From assembly GCA_021796385.1 (NCBI GenBank), contig JAJYXQ010000007.1, positions 1 through 64,000 of the forward strand: 64,000 nt of DNA, in the 5' to 3' direction. The stretch's first letter is position 1. The number at the start of each line of letters is the position of its first letter. The notes under the pieces were generated by a model, which did not search any database, was not told where the DNA came from, and saw nothing but the letters and a program-made list of their open reading frames with translations. Below are positions 1-9,415 of the stretch, one piece after another. The DNA is from Thermoplasmata archaeon. GTDB taxonomy: Archaea; Thermoplasmatota; Thermoplasmata; Lutacidiplasmatales; UBA184. The translations under genes were made by a program, and so were the position numbers.

Positions 1-1146
1 CTGGTAGTGGGCATTCTTGACGTGGACGGTGATGGCATAGTGCTGGCCGGCCTCAAGCTGGAGAGCATGGTCCGAAGTGACCGTGTAGGAACCACCGGGG
101 CCGGACACGGTGAAGGACACCTGAGCGGCCTTCCAGATGTTGCAGCCGTTACCGGCGCAACCCGCGGTGACCGAGTTGACAAAGAACTCCACGGGGACCT
201 TTGCCGGGGTGCTTCCTCCGAAGACGATCTGGGACCGCAGCGAAGTGAGATCCCCGTGGAAAACGTCGAGGTCCGTGCAAGTCGTGGCGGTGATCCCCGG
301 GACGGAACCACAATCGCTGGTCTGCCAGAGCGACCAGGAGCTCCAGTGACCAGTATCAGGAGAAGCAGCTCCCCAATCCGCCACCCAGAGGTGGTACTTG
401 GTCAGCGAGGGATTGATGCAATTGGAGGCATAGTTGCTGTTCATGTAGATTATCGGGACGATGTGGAAACCCTTGTGGGTCGCATAGGCCTCGACGATCG
501 TGGCCCAGGAACTGACCCAGTTCGAGAGCGAACCTGAGCTGGTGGACTGTCCGCACCCCACCTCGACGTCCAGAGCAGGGAGCATGTTCCCGCTCTTGAA
601 GTACGGTCCGGCCACACTGAGAAAATGATCGGCCTCGGCCGAGGCGCTCGTCGCAGAACAGTAATCCGCACTATCGTCGACCGGGCAGGCGAAGTCATAC
701 GCCCCCATCACCACGCCCGACGAGCGTCCACTCGCCATGTCATACCCGAAGGCCGGGTTCGTGTAGCCGGCCCCTTGGGTCGCCTTGGCAAAGGCGAACC
801 CGATCCCACTCCGGGAGATTGTCGACCAAGAAGGAAAACCATTCACGCTCGAGACATCGATCCCGTGCGCGGTACCCCCCGACAGCGGAGTGATGGATGT
901 CGCTCCGGACCCGGTGAGCGAGGTGGAAGATGACGAGCTCGTGGCCTGGGATGCCAGGGAGCCAAGAGGTCCGACGCCTGTGAAAAGCAGGGGGGTGGCG
1001 GTGGAGAGTACCACCAACCCGCTGCCTACCATCAGTAAGGCTGCGGTGAGCGCGAAGATTGCCCGGCTGGGGTCACGCGGCGAAGTGTGACCCAGCCAAG
1101 GGACCGTGCGCTCCCCGTGTAGTCGGGGTTCCCGTCCCCGTACCAT
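1..1146 (-). CDS. Secreted GH25-family muramidase (lysozyme) with C-terminal Ig-like/all-beta region; 3' end truncated by window edge
   Basis: Manual minus-strand translation from ATG at 1146: MVRGREPR...AIFALTAALLMVGSGLVVLSTATPLLF (signal/TM), then AHGIDVSSVNGFPSWSTISRSGIGFAFAKATQGAGYTNPAFGYDMASGRSSGVVMGAYDFACP...LPALDVEVGCG...KYHLWVADWG...WSSWSLWQTSDCGSVPGITATTCTDLDVFHGDL. This is the GH25 pattern (HGIDVS, FAKAT-G, GAYDFA, LDVE, LWVADW, LWQ, DLDVFHG). Open to position 1, so missing from the supplied ORF track. Confidence 0.87.
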   Translation of the reverse strand, partial: MVRGREPRLHGERTVPWLGHTSPRDPSRAIFALTAALLMVGSGLVVLSTATPLLFTGVGPLGSLASQATSSSSSTSLTGSGATSITPLSGGTAHGIDVSSVNGFPSWSTISRSGIGFAFAKATQGAGYTNPAFGYDMASGRSSGVVMGAYDFACPVDDSADYCSATSASAEADHFLSVAGPYFKSGNMLPALDVEVGCGQSTSSGSLSNWVSSWATIVEAYATHKGFHIVPIIYMNSNYASNCINPSLTKYHLWVADWGAASPDTGHWSSWSLWQTSDCGSVPGITATTCTDLDVFHGDLTSLRSQIVFGGSTPAKVPVEFFVNSVTAGCAGNGCNIWKAAQVSFTVSGPGGSYTVTSDHALQLEAGQHYAITVHVKNAHYQ

Positions 1147-1324
1147 CTTCGTACTTTCGGTTGGTCCGCTGCTCGTCATCAACCCATTCTTTCGCCGCCC
1201 AGCTATTAAAGGACGGCTGTCTCATGGGACAAAGAGGGGACAACTCGGGCCGTGGCGGTCATAGGGCCAGGAAGGCCTTCGGACGTCCCCTTTGAGCTCG
1301 AACGACGGGTAGTTCCTTCCTGTC

Positions 1325-2761
1325 CTAGGACTCCCATCGGTGGAGCGGGGGTTTCGAGGGTCGGGGCACTGGGGAGGTCCCCCGGACGGGCATGTGCTTG
1401 TGGGAGTAGGGCACTTGGTGCAATGGGATCGGGAGGATGATGAGGCCGCCCACGATGACGATGGCCATGGCTACCAGATAGGCCGTGGCCGAGTCCGTGA
1501 CATTGTAGAGCCAACCCCCGAAGATCGTACCGATTAGCCCGCCAAAGCCGACAACCGCGTTGTAGATCCCCAGGGCCTTTCCCTTGTTTCCGGCCCCCTT
1601 GAGAAGCCGGAGGAGGAAGAGGGTGCTTGCGGTACTCGTGAAGGCCCAGACCACCCCCATGTTCGCGTTGAGGGCCATCATCATCACCGCCATGAGCCCG
1701 GGCCGCCCCACGAGGTAGTACCCGCTCAAGAGGAAGAGTGGGATGAGCGCGGCGCGGATCCACGTGGTCCCGATGAACAGTCGCTTGGGGGAGTACCGTT
1801 CCGCGGCGATCCCACTATGATAGAAGAGGGCGGTCGAAGCCGCCGCCGAGGCGAAGAACACGAAGAAGACCATGTCCTGCCCGAGGTTGGCCCCCGAGCC
1901 GGCTGTGAGGAAGAAGATGAAGGTCCCGTAGAAGGTCTGGGATCCGAAGCTGACGAGAAGGAGGGAGATGAACAGGAGTATCTCTACCGCAGTGAGCGGG
2001 ATCGCTTCTCCCCGGGCAAGGTCGACCACATGGAGCACCCGCTTGCGGAAACCGCGGATGCGCTCGACCGCCCCCCGATGGAGCTGACCTCCCAGATCAA
2101 TGATGTTCCGGTCGAGGTGCTGCTCGGGCTCCTCGATCCAAGCGTAGGCTAGCACGGCCGAGAGGAACGCCAGGGCTCCCGAGAGCAACAGGAGGAATTG
2201 CATCGCTCCCACGAGTCCCAGGGAATACGATCCTTGGGTCGCAAACCCGTAGAGGAAGATGCCACCAATCGCCAATCCCATCGCGCTGCCGATACCGGAG
2301 ACGAGTCCGAAGACGCCGACGTCGCGTGCCCACCAATGCTTGCGACGGGTTTCGAGGAGCAACATGGTACCGATGGGGGTGCTCGCCGCGGAACAGACCC
2401 CTTCCAGGATGTTGAGCAAGAGGTAATCCACCAGGTTCGGGGCGAAGGGCATGGCGAAGAGCACGAACCCGGTGGCCGTGAAGGAAAGTACGACGAAATA
2501 TTTGCGGTGCCGGATACGATCCGACACGTTCCCCCAGAAGATCGTGAACGGTACTTCCGTGAGGGTTGAGGCGGCCACAATGATGGCGATGATGAGGGGA
2601 GAGTCCGCGTTGTAGAGCGCGATGGCGAGAAGGGGAATGAGGGGGGTGGAAAGTCCGTTGTAGAGGGACCAGGGAAGGTAGGAGAAGAACCAGAGATCGG
2701 AAGAGGAAGGACGCGTGTCGGGCTCTGGGATGTGAAAATCGGGAGCTGCGTTCTGGGACAC
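1325..2761 (-). CDS. Major facilitator superfamily transporter
   Basis: About 12 hydrophobic segments; WGNVSDRIRHRKYFVV is a typical MFS loop 2-3 motif. Likely GTG start at 2761 (VSQNAAPDF...) behind a GGGGAGGTG Shine-Dalgarno; TATAAATA upstream. Confidence 0.8.
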   Translation of the reverse strand: MSQNAAPDFHIPEPDTRPSSSDLWFFSYLPWSLYNGLSTPLIPLLAIALYNADSPLIIAIIVAASTLTEVPFTIFWGNVSDRIRHRKYFVVLSFTATGFVLFAMPFAPNLVDYLLLNILEGVCSAASTPIGTMLLLETRRKHWWARDVGVFGLVSGIGSAMGLAIGGIFLYGFATQGSYSLGLVGAMQFLLLLSGALAFLSAVLAYAWIEEPEQHLDRNIIDLGGQLHRGAVERIRGFRKRVLHVVDLARGEAIPLTAVEILLFISLLLVSFGSQTFYGTFIFFLTAGSGANLGQDMVFFVFFASAAASTALFYHSGIAAERYSPKRLFIGTTWIRAALIPLFLLSGYYLVGRPGLMAVMMMALNANMGVVWAFTSTASTLFLLRLLKGAGNKGKALGIYNAVVGFGGLIGTIFGGWLYNVTDSATAYLVAMAIVIVGGLIILPIPLHQVPYSHKHMPVRGTSPVPRPSKPPLHRWES

Positions 2762-2818
2762 CTTCACCTCCCCCGGTGACGAACCGAATCTATTTATATC
2801 AGCTATCCTAAACAACCG

Positions 2819-3025
2819 ATGATGGTGAGCTCGGGCCGCAAGAGCGAGAAAACCATCCACCATCAGTTCGACCCGGCGGACGATTCGGTGACGCTCGAGA
2901 CGGTGCTCACCATGATCGAAGCGCTGCGCAAAAAGCACCCCGACCGAGAGGTCTTCTTCGACGGGGACGAGTACTCCATCTGCTCACGACCGAAGCATAA
3001 GCATGGGGCCCACCGCCGGAGCTAG
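2819..3025 (+). CDS. Small uncharacterised protein
   Basis: 68 aa ORF starting just after the TATA-rich divergent promoter; 3' end overlaps the start of the TIM gene, suggesting coupling. Confidence 0.4.
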   Translation: MMVSSGRKSEKTIHHQFDPADDSVTLETVLTMIEALRKKHPDREVFFDGDEYSICSRPKHKHGAHRRS

Positions 3026-3707
3026 GGAACTCGGGACCCCCGTGTTCCTCCTCAACCTCAAGTCGTACCTTCCGGCTTTGGGGAACGGCGCGCTCACGAT
3101 CGGCCGACGCCTTCAGCACGCCGGGCGCCGATTCGGCGTGGCGACCGCTATCGCCCCCTCGGCAGCCAGTCTGGAGACCCTCTCAAGGGCCCTCTCCATC
3201 CCCGTTCTGGCCCAGCATGTCGACCCATTCGACCCCGGGGCCCGCACGGGGTTCTTGGTCCCAGCCTCGCTCAGTGCGACGGGTGTCGCCGGGAGTCTGC
3301 TCAATCATTCGGAACGACGGTTGCCTCCTCCGCAGGTCCGGGAGGCCGTGAACATGCTACGTGCTTCGGGTCTAGTTTCCGTGGTGTGCGCCGGGTCCCT
3401 GGCCGAGGCCACCCGTCTTGCCCGGTATTGTCGGCCTGAGTTCCTGGCCGTGGAACCTCCGGAGCTCATCGGGGGGAACATCTCCGTATCCGTGGCGCGG
3501 CCGGAGGTCATCCAGGGGACTGTCCGGGGGGTGCGACGTGTGTCTCCGCGGACGCAGGTCCTTTGTGGGGCGGGCGTGAAGACCGGGGAGGATGTGCGCC
3601 GGGCGTTGGAACTGGGGGCGAAGGGGATCCTTGTTTCGAGCGCCGTCGCCGCAGCGCAAGACCCGGCCCGGGCCATCGCGGAGTTGATGCATGGCTTTAA
3701 GTCTTGA
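3003..3707 (+). CDS. tpiA: Triosephosphate isomerase (archaeal short type)
   Basis: VFLLNLKSYLPALG, LAQHVDP, LLNHSERRL, AVEPPELIGG, LCGAGVKTGEDVRRALELGAKGILVSSAVA: archaeal TIM signatures. Confidence 0.92.
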   Translation: MGPTAGARELGTPVFLLNLKSYLPALGNGALTIGRRLQHAGRRFGVATAIAPSAASLETLSRALSIPVLAQHVDPFDPGARTGFLVPASLSATGVAGSLLNHSERRLPPPQVREAVNMLRASGLVSVVCAGSLAEATRLARYCRPEFLAVEPPELIGGNISVSVARPEVIQGTVRGVRRVSPRTQVLCGAGVKTGEDVRRALELGAKGILVSSAVAAAQDPARAIAELMHGFKS

Positions 3708-3730
3708 AACGAATTGACCGGGAAACGAGC

Positions 3731-3805
3731 GGGACTGTGGGGTAGCTTGGTCCATCCTATGGCGTTCGGGACGCTGTGACTCCGGTTCAAATCCGGACAG
3801 TCCCA
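3731..3805 (+). tRNA. tRNA-Pro(CGG)
   Basis: Acceptor GGGACTG/CAGTCCC, T arm TCCGGTTCAAATCCGGA, anticodon loop TTCGGGA with CGG anticodon and G37. Confidence 0.85.
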
Positions 3806-4004
3806 CTACCGCGACACGGAGGGGAAGTCCCTCAACTGGAAGCACCTCTAACCTATTGTATGATCCTAAAGTGAGTGGAGTCCGCTCCGCTCGACCGCGA
3901 AGTACCAAGATGCCGTGCGGTGGAAGGAGCCATAGTTTATTCGGTTCTGGTCTGTTCCGGCGAACGTGGCTTTGGACTGTGTGATATGAAGGCTTGGATG
4001 GAAC

Positions 4005-6368
4005 ATGGATAACATTCCCTCGGCACATGGACTGAGCAGCTCCGATGCCCAGCAACGGTTCGACCGCTACGGGCCCAACGAAGTACGAGAGGCCCCACCG
4101 CACCTCCTTCGAGACCTTGCCCTTCGCTTTTGGGGTCCGGTTCCTTGGATGCTGGAAGGGGCATTCGCCCTCGAGCTTATCCTCGGGAAGGTCCCGGAAG
4201 CGATCATTCTCCTAGCCCTCCTCGTCTTCAATGCCGTGCTCGCGGAGGTGCAGGAGCATCGCGCCCACGAAGCCCTTGAACTTCTGCGCCGTCGCCTTCA
4301 GGTCAACGCGCGTGTCCTCCGCGATGGCTCTTGGGTGACGGTCCCAGCCCGTGAGGTCGTACCCGGGGACCGGGTTCATTTGCGGATGGGGGACATCGTC
4401 CCCGCGGACGGGCGGGTCGTCGAGGGGGATCTGGGGATCGACCAGTCGGTGATCACGGGGGAGTCCGCTGAAGTGAGGGCCCCGGTGGGTTCTCTGGTGT
4501 ACTCGGGTTCCACCGTACGCGGTGGAACGGCGGATATTGAGGTCACCGCCACCGGGGCACATAGTTTCTATGGCAAGACTGCGGAGCTGGTCCGGACCGC
4601 CAAGAGCGAAGGCCACCTTGAACGCCTTCTCTTCAGCATCGTGCGCTATCTCGTGGCGCTCGACACGGCCTTGGCGCTCCTCATGCTCTTCACGGCCGAG
4701 CTCCGGGGGGTCTCACTGGCCGTGGTCCTCCCCTTCGTCCTTATCCTGCTGATCGCATCCGTGCCCGTTGCGCTTCCTGCCACGTTCACCATCGCAAACA
4801 CCGTGGAGGCCCGACGGCTGGTTGAGCAGGGAGTACTGGTCACCGGTCTCTCTGCGGTCCAAGAGGCGGCGAGCATGGAGGTCCTCTGCGTGGACAAGAC
4901 CGGGACGCTCACCGAAGGGAGGGAATCGTTCCGTCGTCTCGTGAACTGGGGGGGGCTCAGCGAGGACGAGGTGCTCTCTCTGGCGGGCGCCACTTGTGAC
5001 CCAGCCTCGTCCGACACGATCGACACCGCGGTCCTCCGGGAGGTACATCGTCGGGGCGTGTCCATCCCCCAGCGGTTGCGAGCCGTCCCCTTTGACCCGG
5101 CCCGGAAACTGTCCGAGGCCTGGGTCCAGTCGGGCGGAACGAAGATCCATGTGGTGCTGGGGGCTCCGGACAACGTGATCCGCATGTGTGGACAAACGCC
5201 TCCCGGGCTCCAGGAAGCTCAGGACCAAATGGCCGGGGAGGGTGCTCGGGTAATCATGCTGGCAGCGGGGACTGATGGCGCACTCGAGGCCAAGGGGCTC
5301 TTGGCACTGGCCGATGCCCCGCGCGCGGACGCCTTCGAACTGATCCGTTCGCTTCGGGCAATGGGGGTCCGGGTCATCATGTTGACCGGGGACTCCCGAC
5401 GGACGGCGGAGGCCATCGCACACCGGGTCGGCCTGGGGGACCGGATCGGAGACCGGGCACTTCTAACCGAAGATCCGACCGCCTTCGACGGGTTTGCCGG
5501 CGTCTACCCGGAGGACAAGTTCCACTTGGTCCAGGCGCTCCAGCGCCACCATCGGGTCGTCGGGATGACCGGGGATGGGGTGAACGATGCTCCCGCCCTC
5601 AAGCAAGCCGAGGTGGGGATCGCCGTATCGAACAGTACCGATGTGGCCCGCTCCGCCGCTCGTCTCGTGCTGACCCGCCCCGGGCTGGCGGACATCGTGA
5701 GCGCCGTCCGTGGGGGCCGTCTCGTGTACCGCCGCATGCTCTCTTGGACGCTCAACAAGCTCTCAAAGAACATCGAACTGGTCCTCCTGCTCACGCTCGG
5801 CTTCGTCTTTGCGGGGCTCCTCGTCACCACTCCCTTTCTCATCCTGGTCATGATCTTCGCGAACGATTTCGTGACCATGTCGGTGGGTTCCGACAATGCG
5901 CGTGTCTCCACGGCACCCGATCGTTGGGACATCCGTGAGATCCTGGCCACCTCCGCCGTGATCGGCGGGGCATGGCTCGCTCTGTCCTTCGGACTGCTCT
6001 GGTGGGCGTTCCATGTTGCTCAGCTTCCCCTGGCCACCCTCCAGACCTTCTTCTTCGTCTACCTCGTGCTCTCCAGCCAGGGCACTCTCCTCCTTGTGCG
6101 GGAGAAGGGGCCTTGCTGGAGCTCCCGCCCCGCCACCCCGCTCATCGCCGCGATGGCCGCCGATGACGTGGTCATCGTAGTGCTGGCCCTTACCGGGACC
6201 TTGATGGCTCCGCTCTCGATGGTGTTGATCTTCCTGCTCTTCTTGGTGGTCGTCGCCGGAACGTTGGGGATCGATCAGGTGAAGCTCGGATACTTCCGCA
6301 AGACGGACGCGTTCGGTCCCCGCTCCATCTTCCACAGGAAGGAAGGACCCCTGTCGAAGGCCACGTGA
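4005..6368 (+). CDS. P-type ATPase, plasma-membrane H+-ATPase-like (type IIIA)
   Basis: DKTGTLTEG phosphorylation motif, VITGESAEV, MLTGDSRRTAEAIA, GMTGDGVNDAPALKQAEVGIAV. Confidence 0.9.
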   Translation: MDNIPSAHGLSSSDAQQRFDRYGPNEVREAPPHLLRDLALRFWGPVPWMLEGAFALELILGKVPEAIILLALLVFNAVLAEVQEHRAHEALELLRRRLQVNARVLRDGSWVTVPAREVVPGDRVHLRMGDIVPADGRVVEGDLGIDQSVITGESAEVRAPVGSLVYSGSTVRGGTADIEVTATGAHSFYGKTAELVRTAKSEGHLERLLFSIVRYLVALDTALALLMLFTAELRGVSLAVVLPFVLILLIASVPVALPATFTIANTVEARRLVEQGVLVTGLSAVQEAASMEVLCVDKTGTLTEGRESFRRLVNWGGLSEDEVLSLAGATCDPASSDTIDTAVLREVHRRGVSIPQRLRAVPFDPARKLSEAWVQSGGTKIHVVLGAPDNVIRMCGQTPPGLQEAQDQMAGEGARVIMLAAGTDGALEAKGLLALADAPRADAFELIRSLRAMGVRVIMLTGDSRRTAEAIAHRVGLGDRIGDRALLTEDPTAFDGFAGVYPEDKFHLVQALQRHHRVVGMTGDGVNDAPALKQAEVGIAVSNSTDVARSAARLVLTRPGLADIVSAVRGGRLVYRRMLSWTLNKLSKNIELVLLLTLGFVFAGLLVTTPFLILVMIFANDFVTMSVGSDNARVSTAPDRWDIREILATSAVIGGAWLALSFGLLWWAFHVAQLPLATLQTFFFVYLVLSSQGTLLLVREKGPCWSSRPATPLIAAMAADDVVIVVLALTGTLMAPLSMVLIFLLFLVVVAGTLGIDQVKLGYFRKTDAFGPRSIFHRKEGPLSKAT

Positions 6369-6530
6369 GCCGCCCTTCGGGCCGTGGTACGTGCCCGGGT
6401 CCATTGCGTCCCACCATCCGTTCGTACGATCCAGGTAGCCACTCGAGATTAGCCAAGGCCGGGTGGTCGAACTTCGCCGGTAGTGAGGCTTAAGAGGTCA
6501 TTCCTTGTCGCGGTCCTTCGGTGACACAAC

Positions 6531-7484
6531 ATGAGTGAAAAACGCGTGTACCACGATATCCTCTACGAGAAGAACTGGCACGACCATACCGTCCTCATCA
6601 CGATCAACCGGGAGTCCCAACAGAACTCCTACCTCCTCTCAACTCTACGCGAACTCGTCCAGGCCTTCGAGGACGCAATGTGGGATGACGATGTCCAATT
6701 CATCGTCCTCACCGGGGCTGGGGACCGGGCCTTTTGCACCGGAGGCAATGTCGATGAGTACCGGACCACCTACGGGCGCAAGCCGAACGACTGGTGGAAC
6801 TGGGGGGAGATCTACGGTAGGTTCATGGGCATGATCCTCCACTGCGGCAAACCGGTCCTCTGCCGGATCAACGGCACCGTGGCCGGGGGAGGGCTCGAGT
6901 TCGTCGCGGCGAGTGACCTCGCCATCGCCACGGATGACGCTCGAGTGCTTTCCCCGGGTCCGCGCGTCGGCATGACCTCCATCGGCGGTCTCTCCCAGTG
7001 GTTACCGTTGCACTCGGGACTGAAGCACACTGCGGAGCTCGTGATGCTCTCTAGTGAGATCACCGCGGCCAAGGCGAAGGAATGGGGGATCGTGAACGAT
7101 GTGGTCCCCCGGGACCGCCTCGATGCCTCCGTGAAATCGTACATCGATCGGATGCTCGACCTGTCGCCCACCAGCCTTCACTATTTCAAGGTCCATCTGA
7201 ACTGGTGGAAGGACATGGTCTGGGCGGCCACCTGGGAACACGCCAAGGAGTTCTTCGCCCTCAACGTCGGGTCGATGCAACCGATGGAGGGACTCGGGGC
7301 GTTCCGGGACAAGCGTCCCCGGCGCTATCGCGCCATCCGGGACCAGATGGCCCAGGGGATGGACCCACACTACCCCTTCGGCCCGGCCTCCAGCCGCTGC
7401 CCGAAGTGCAACACCGATTACCTCCCCAGCCATTCTCAGTTCTGCCTGAAGTGCGGAGCCCCGCTCACTCCCAGCTCGCCATGA
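6531..7484 (+). CDS. oah: 6-oxocyclohex-1-ene-1-carbonyl-CoA hydrolase-like (crotonase fold) with C-terminal zinc ribbon
   Basis: TGAGDRAFCTGGNVDEYRTTYGRKPNDW, CGKPVLCRINGTVAGGGLEF, IGGLSQWLPLHSG, FFALNVGSMQPMEGLGAFRDKR resemble bacterial Oah; C-terminal CPKC-x11-CLKC. Operon context with had and dch. Confidence 0.82.
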   Translation: MSEKRVYHDILYEKNWHDHTVLITINRESQQNSYLLSTLRELVQAFEDAMWDDDVQFIVLTGAGDRAFCTGGNVDEYRTTYGRKPNDWWNWGEIYGRFMGMILHCGKPVLCRINGTVAGGGLEFVAASDLAIATDDARVLSPGPRVGMTSIGGLSQWLPLHSGLKHTAELVMLSSEITAAKAKEWGIVNDVVPRDRLDASVKSYIDRMLDLSPTSLHYFKVHLNWWKDMVWAATWEHAKEFFALNVGSMQPMEGLGAFRDKRPRRYRAIRDQMAQGMDPHYPFGPASSRCPKCNTDYLPSHSQFCLKCGAPLTPSSP

Positions 7485-8539
7485 GGGCGGCCCGGTTCCA
7501 CGGTCTGCCCGCCGGATTCCGGCCGGTCCACGGGAAACTCTCTCCAGAGCAGCATCTTGTGGTGGAGGATGTGGAGCGCCCTGTGCCTTTGATGGGGGAA
7601 GTGCTCGTCCGCACCGCCGCCTGCGGCGTATGCGCGACCGACCTTCATTATCTCCACGGGACCCCCACGTTTGCCAAGCCTCCGCTCACACTGGGGCACG
7701 AAATATCCGGGACGGTCGAGGTACTCGGTGCCGGGGTCGAGGGACTGAAGACCGGGGACCGCGTTCTCATCCCTGCTGTCGTCCCTTGCGGGAGTTGCAC
7801 GGCCTGTCGTACCGGACGGGACAACATCTGCGAACGGATGACGATGTTCGGAAACCACCGGGAGGGGGGTTTCGCCGAGTTCGTGCGCGCGCCGGCCGGG
7901 TATGTGGTTCCCCTTCCCCCGAGCCTCCCTCTGGTCGAGAGCGCCTTGGTGGCCGACGCCTTGTCCACCCCGTTCCACGCAGTGAAGAACCGGGGGGCAG
8001 TCCGGGCCGGGGAGACCGTCGCCGTTTTCGGCTGCGGCGGGGTCGGACTCAATGCCGTACAGTCCGCGGCAGCGTTGGGAGGCATCGTGATTGCGGTCGA
8101 TGTGGACGATCGGAAACTGGCCCTGGCCCGACAGCTCGGAGCCCAGGAGGTCGTGAACGCCACCGCAAAGGACGTCGTCCGCAAGGTCCGGGGACTGACC
8201 GACGGGGGAGTAGACGTGGCGTTCGAAGTGGTGGGACGCCCCGATGTGCTGCAGACAGCCTTCGATAGCGTGCGGTCCGGGGGCCGTCTCGTCACGGTGG
8301 GCTACAGCGAGGAGGACTGGAAGCTGAAGGTGAGCCGGGTCATGTTCCGGGAGATATCGGTCCTGGGTTCGCTCGGATGCCGGAGCGCGGAGTATCCCGT
8401 CATCCTTCGCTTGGTCGCATCCGGCCGCCTCCAGCTCGCTCCGCTGGTCTCCGCCCGCCTTCCCCTTGAGCGCATCAATGACGCTCTCGGGAATCTCGAA
8501 GCGGGCACGGTGCTTGGCCGACAGGTCATCACGTTCTGA
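7481..8539 (+). CDS. had: 6-hydroxycyclohex-1-ene-1-carbonyl-CoA dehydrogenase-like zinc alcohol dehydrogenase
   Basis: GHEISGTVEVLGAGVEGLKTGDRVLIPAVVPCGSCTACRTGRDNIC, VADALSTPFHAVKNRG, FGCGGVGLNAVQ; ATGA overlap with upstream oah-like gene (7481-7484). Confidence 0.82.
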   Translation: MRAARFHGLPAGFRPVHGKLSPEQHLVVEDVERPVPLMGEVLVRTAACGVCATDLHYLHGTPTFAKPPLTLGHEISGTVEVLGAGVEGLKTGDRVLIPAVVPCGSCTACRTGRDNICERMTMFGNHREGGFAEFVRAPAGYVVPLPPSLPLVESALVADALSTPFHAVKNRGAVRAGETVAVFGCGGVGLNAVQSAAALGGIVIAVDVDDRKLALARQLGAQEVVNATAKDVVRKVRGLTDGGVDVAFEVVGRPDVLQTAFDSVRSGGRLVTVGYSEEDWKLKVSRVMFREISVLGSLGCRSAEYPVILRLVASGRLQLAPLVSARLPLERINDALGNLEAGTVLGRQVITF

Positions 8540-8542
8540 GCG

Positions 8543-9301
8543 ATGATCGACCGCTCCTCTTCCGAAGGGGTCACGACCCTGACGTTGGCCCGGCCCCCAC
8601 TTAACATCCTCAACGAAGAGCTCGTTTCCCGCCTGGATGCAACGCTCGAAGCGCTCTTGCCCGACCCGGAGACCCGGATGGTGGTGCTCACCTCCGGTAT
8701 TCCAGGCACCTTCAGCGCAGGCGCGGATGTTCGGGAGCACCTCCCTCCGGACCACCGTTCCATGATTCCGAAATTCGTGTCCCTCTGCGACCGTCTCGTC
8801 CGATCACCCAAGCCGACCATGGCGGTGGTGGATGGCCGGTGCCTCGGGGGAGGCATGGAGCTCGCCCTTTCCTGTGATTTCGTGGTCTGCACGGACCGTT
8901 CCACCTTTGGACAACCCGAGATCTCGGTCGGGGTATTCCCTCCGATCGGTGCGGCCCTATACCCGCGTCTCTTGGGCCTCCGGTCGACCTATCGGGTCCT
9001 ACTCGACCCCCGACCGATCGAAGCGGCGGAGGCCTTGCGCATCGGTGCGGTGAATCGGGTCGTCCCACCGTCCGAGCTCGCCTCCATCGTGAAGTCCCTT
9101 ACAACCGCGATCGCCGGATCGAGCGGCGCCGTTATAGCGCTCGCAAAGCGCGCGATACGTGAGGGCCTCCCGCTCTCCTGGGACCTCGCACGGGACCGGG
9201 CCACCCAAGTGTACCTGGACGAACTGATGGGTACCGAAGACGCCATCGAGGGACTTCAGGCCTTCCTCGCCAAACGCCCGCCTCACTGGAAGGATCGCTA
9301 G
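8543..9301 (+). CDS. dch: Cyclohexa-1,5-dienecarbonyl-CoA hydratase-like (crotonase family)
   Basis: FSAGADVREHLPPD, GRCLGGGMELALSCDFV, FGQPEISVGVFPP and C-terminal YLDELMGTEDAIEGLQAFLAKRPPHWKDR closely resemble Dch. Confidence 0.86.
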   Translation: MIDRSSSEGVTTLTLARPPLNILNEELVSRLDATLEALLPDPETRMVVLTSGIPGTFSAGADVREHLPPDHRSMIPKFVSLCDRLVRSPKPTMAVVDGRCLGGGMELALSCDFVVCTDRSTFGQPEISVGVFPPIGAALYPRLLGLRSTYRVLLDPRPIEAAEALRIGAVNRVVPPSELASIVKSLTTAIAGSSGAVIALAKRAIREGLPLSWDLARDRATQVYLDELMGTEDAIEGLQAFLAKRPPHWKDR

Positions 9302-9415
9302 GGAAACCCTTCCGCCGAGCCTCTTTTTCTGGGCCGAACGCGTTCGGGGGGGGTCCTATCTTCCCGACATAGATCTCTTTCCGGTGACCCATGACGCGCC
9401 TTCCCCCTTGAGCCG

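Noticed and set aside
7-1295. Plus-strand ORFs (7..537, 625..933, 785..1090, 1059..1295)
   Set aside because: Antisense shadows of the GH25 gene and its promoter; low-complexity R/G/P-rich translations without family motifs.
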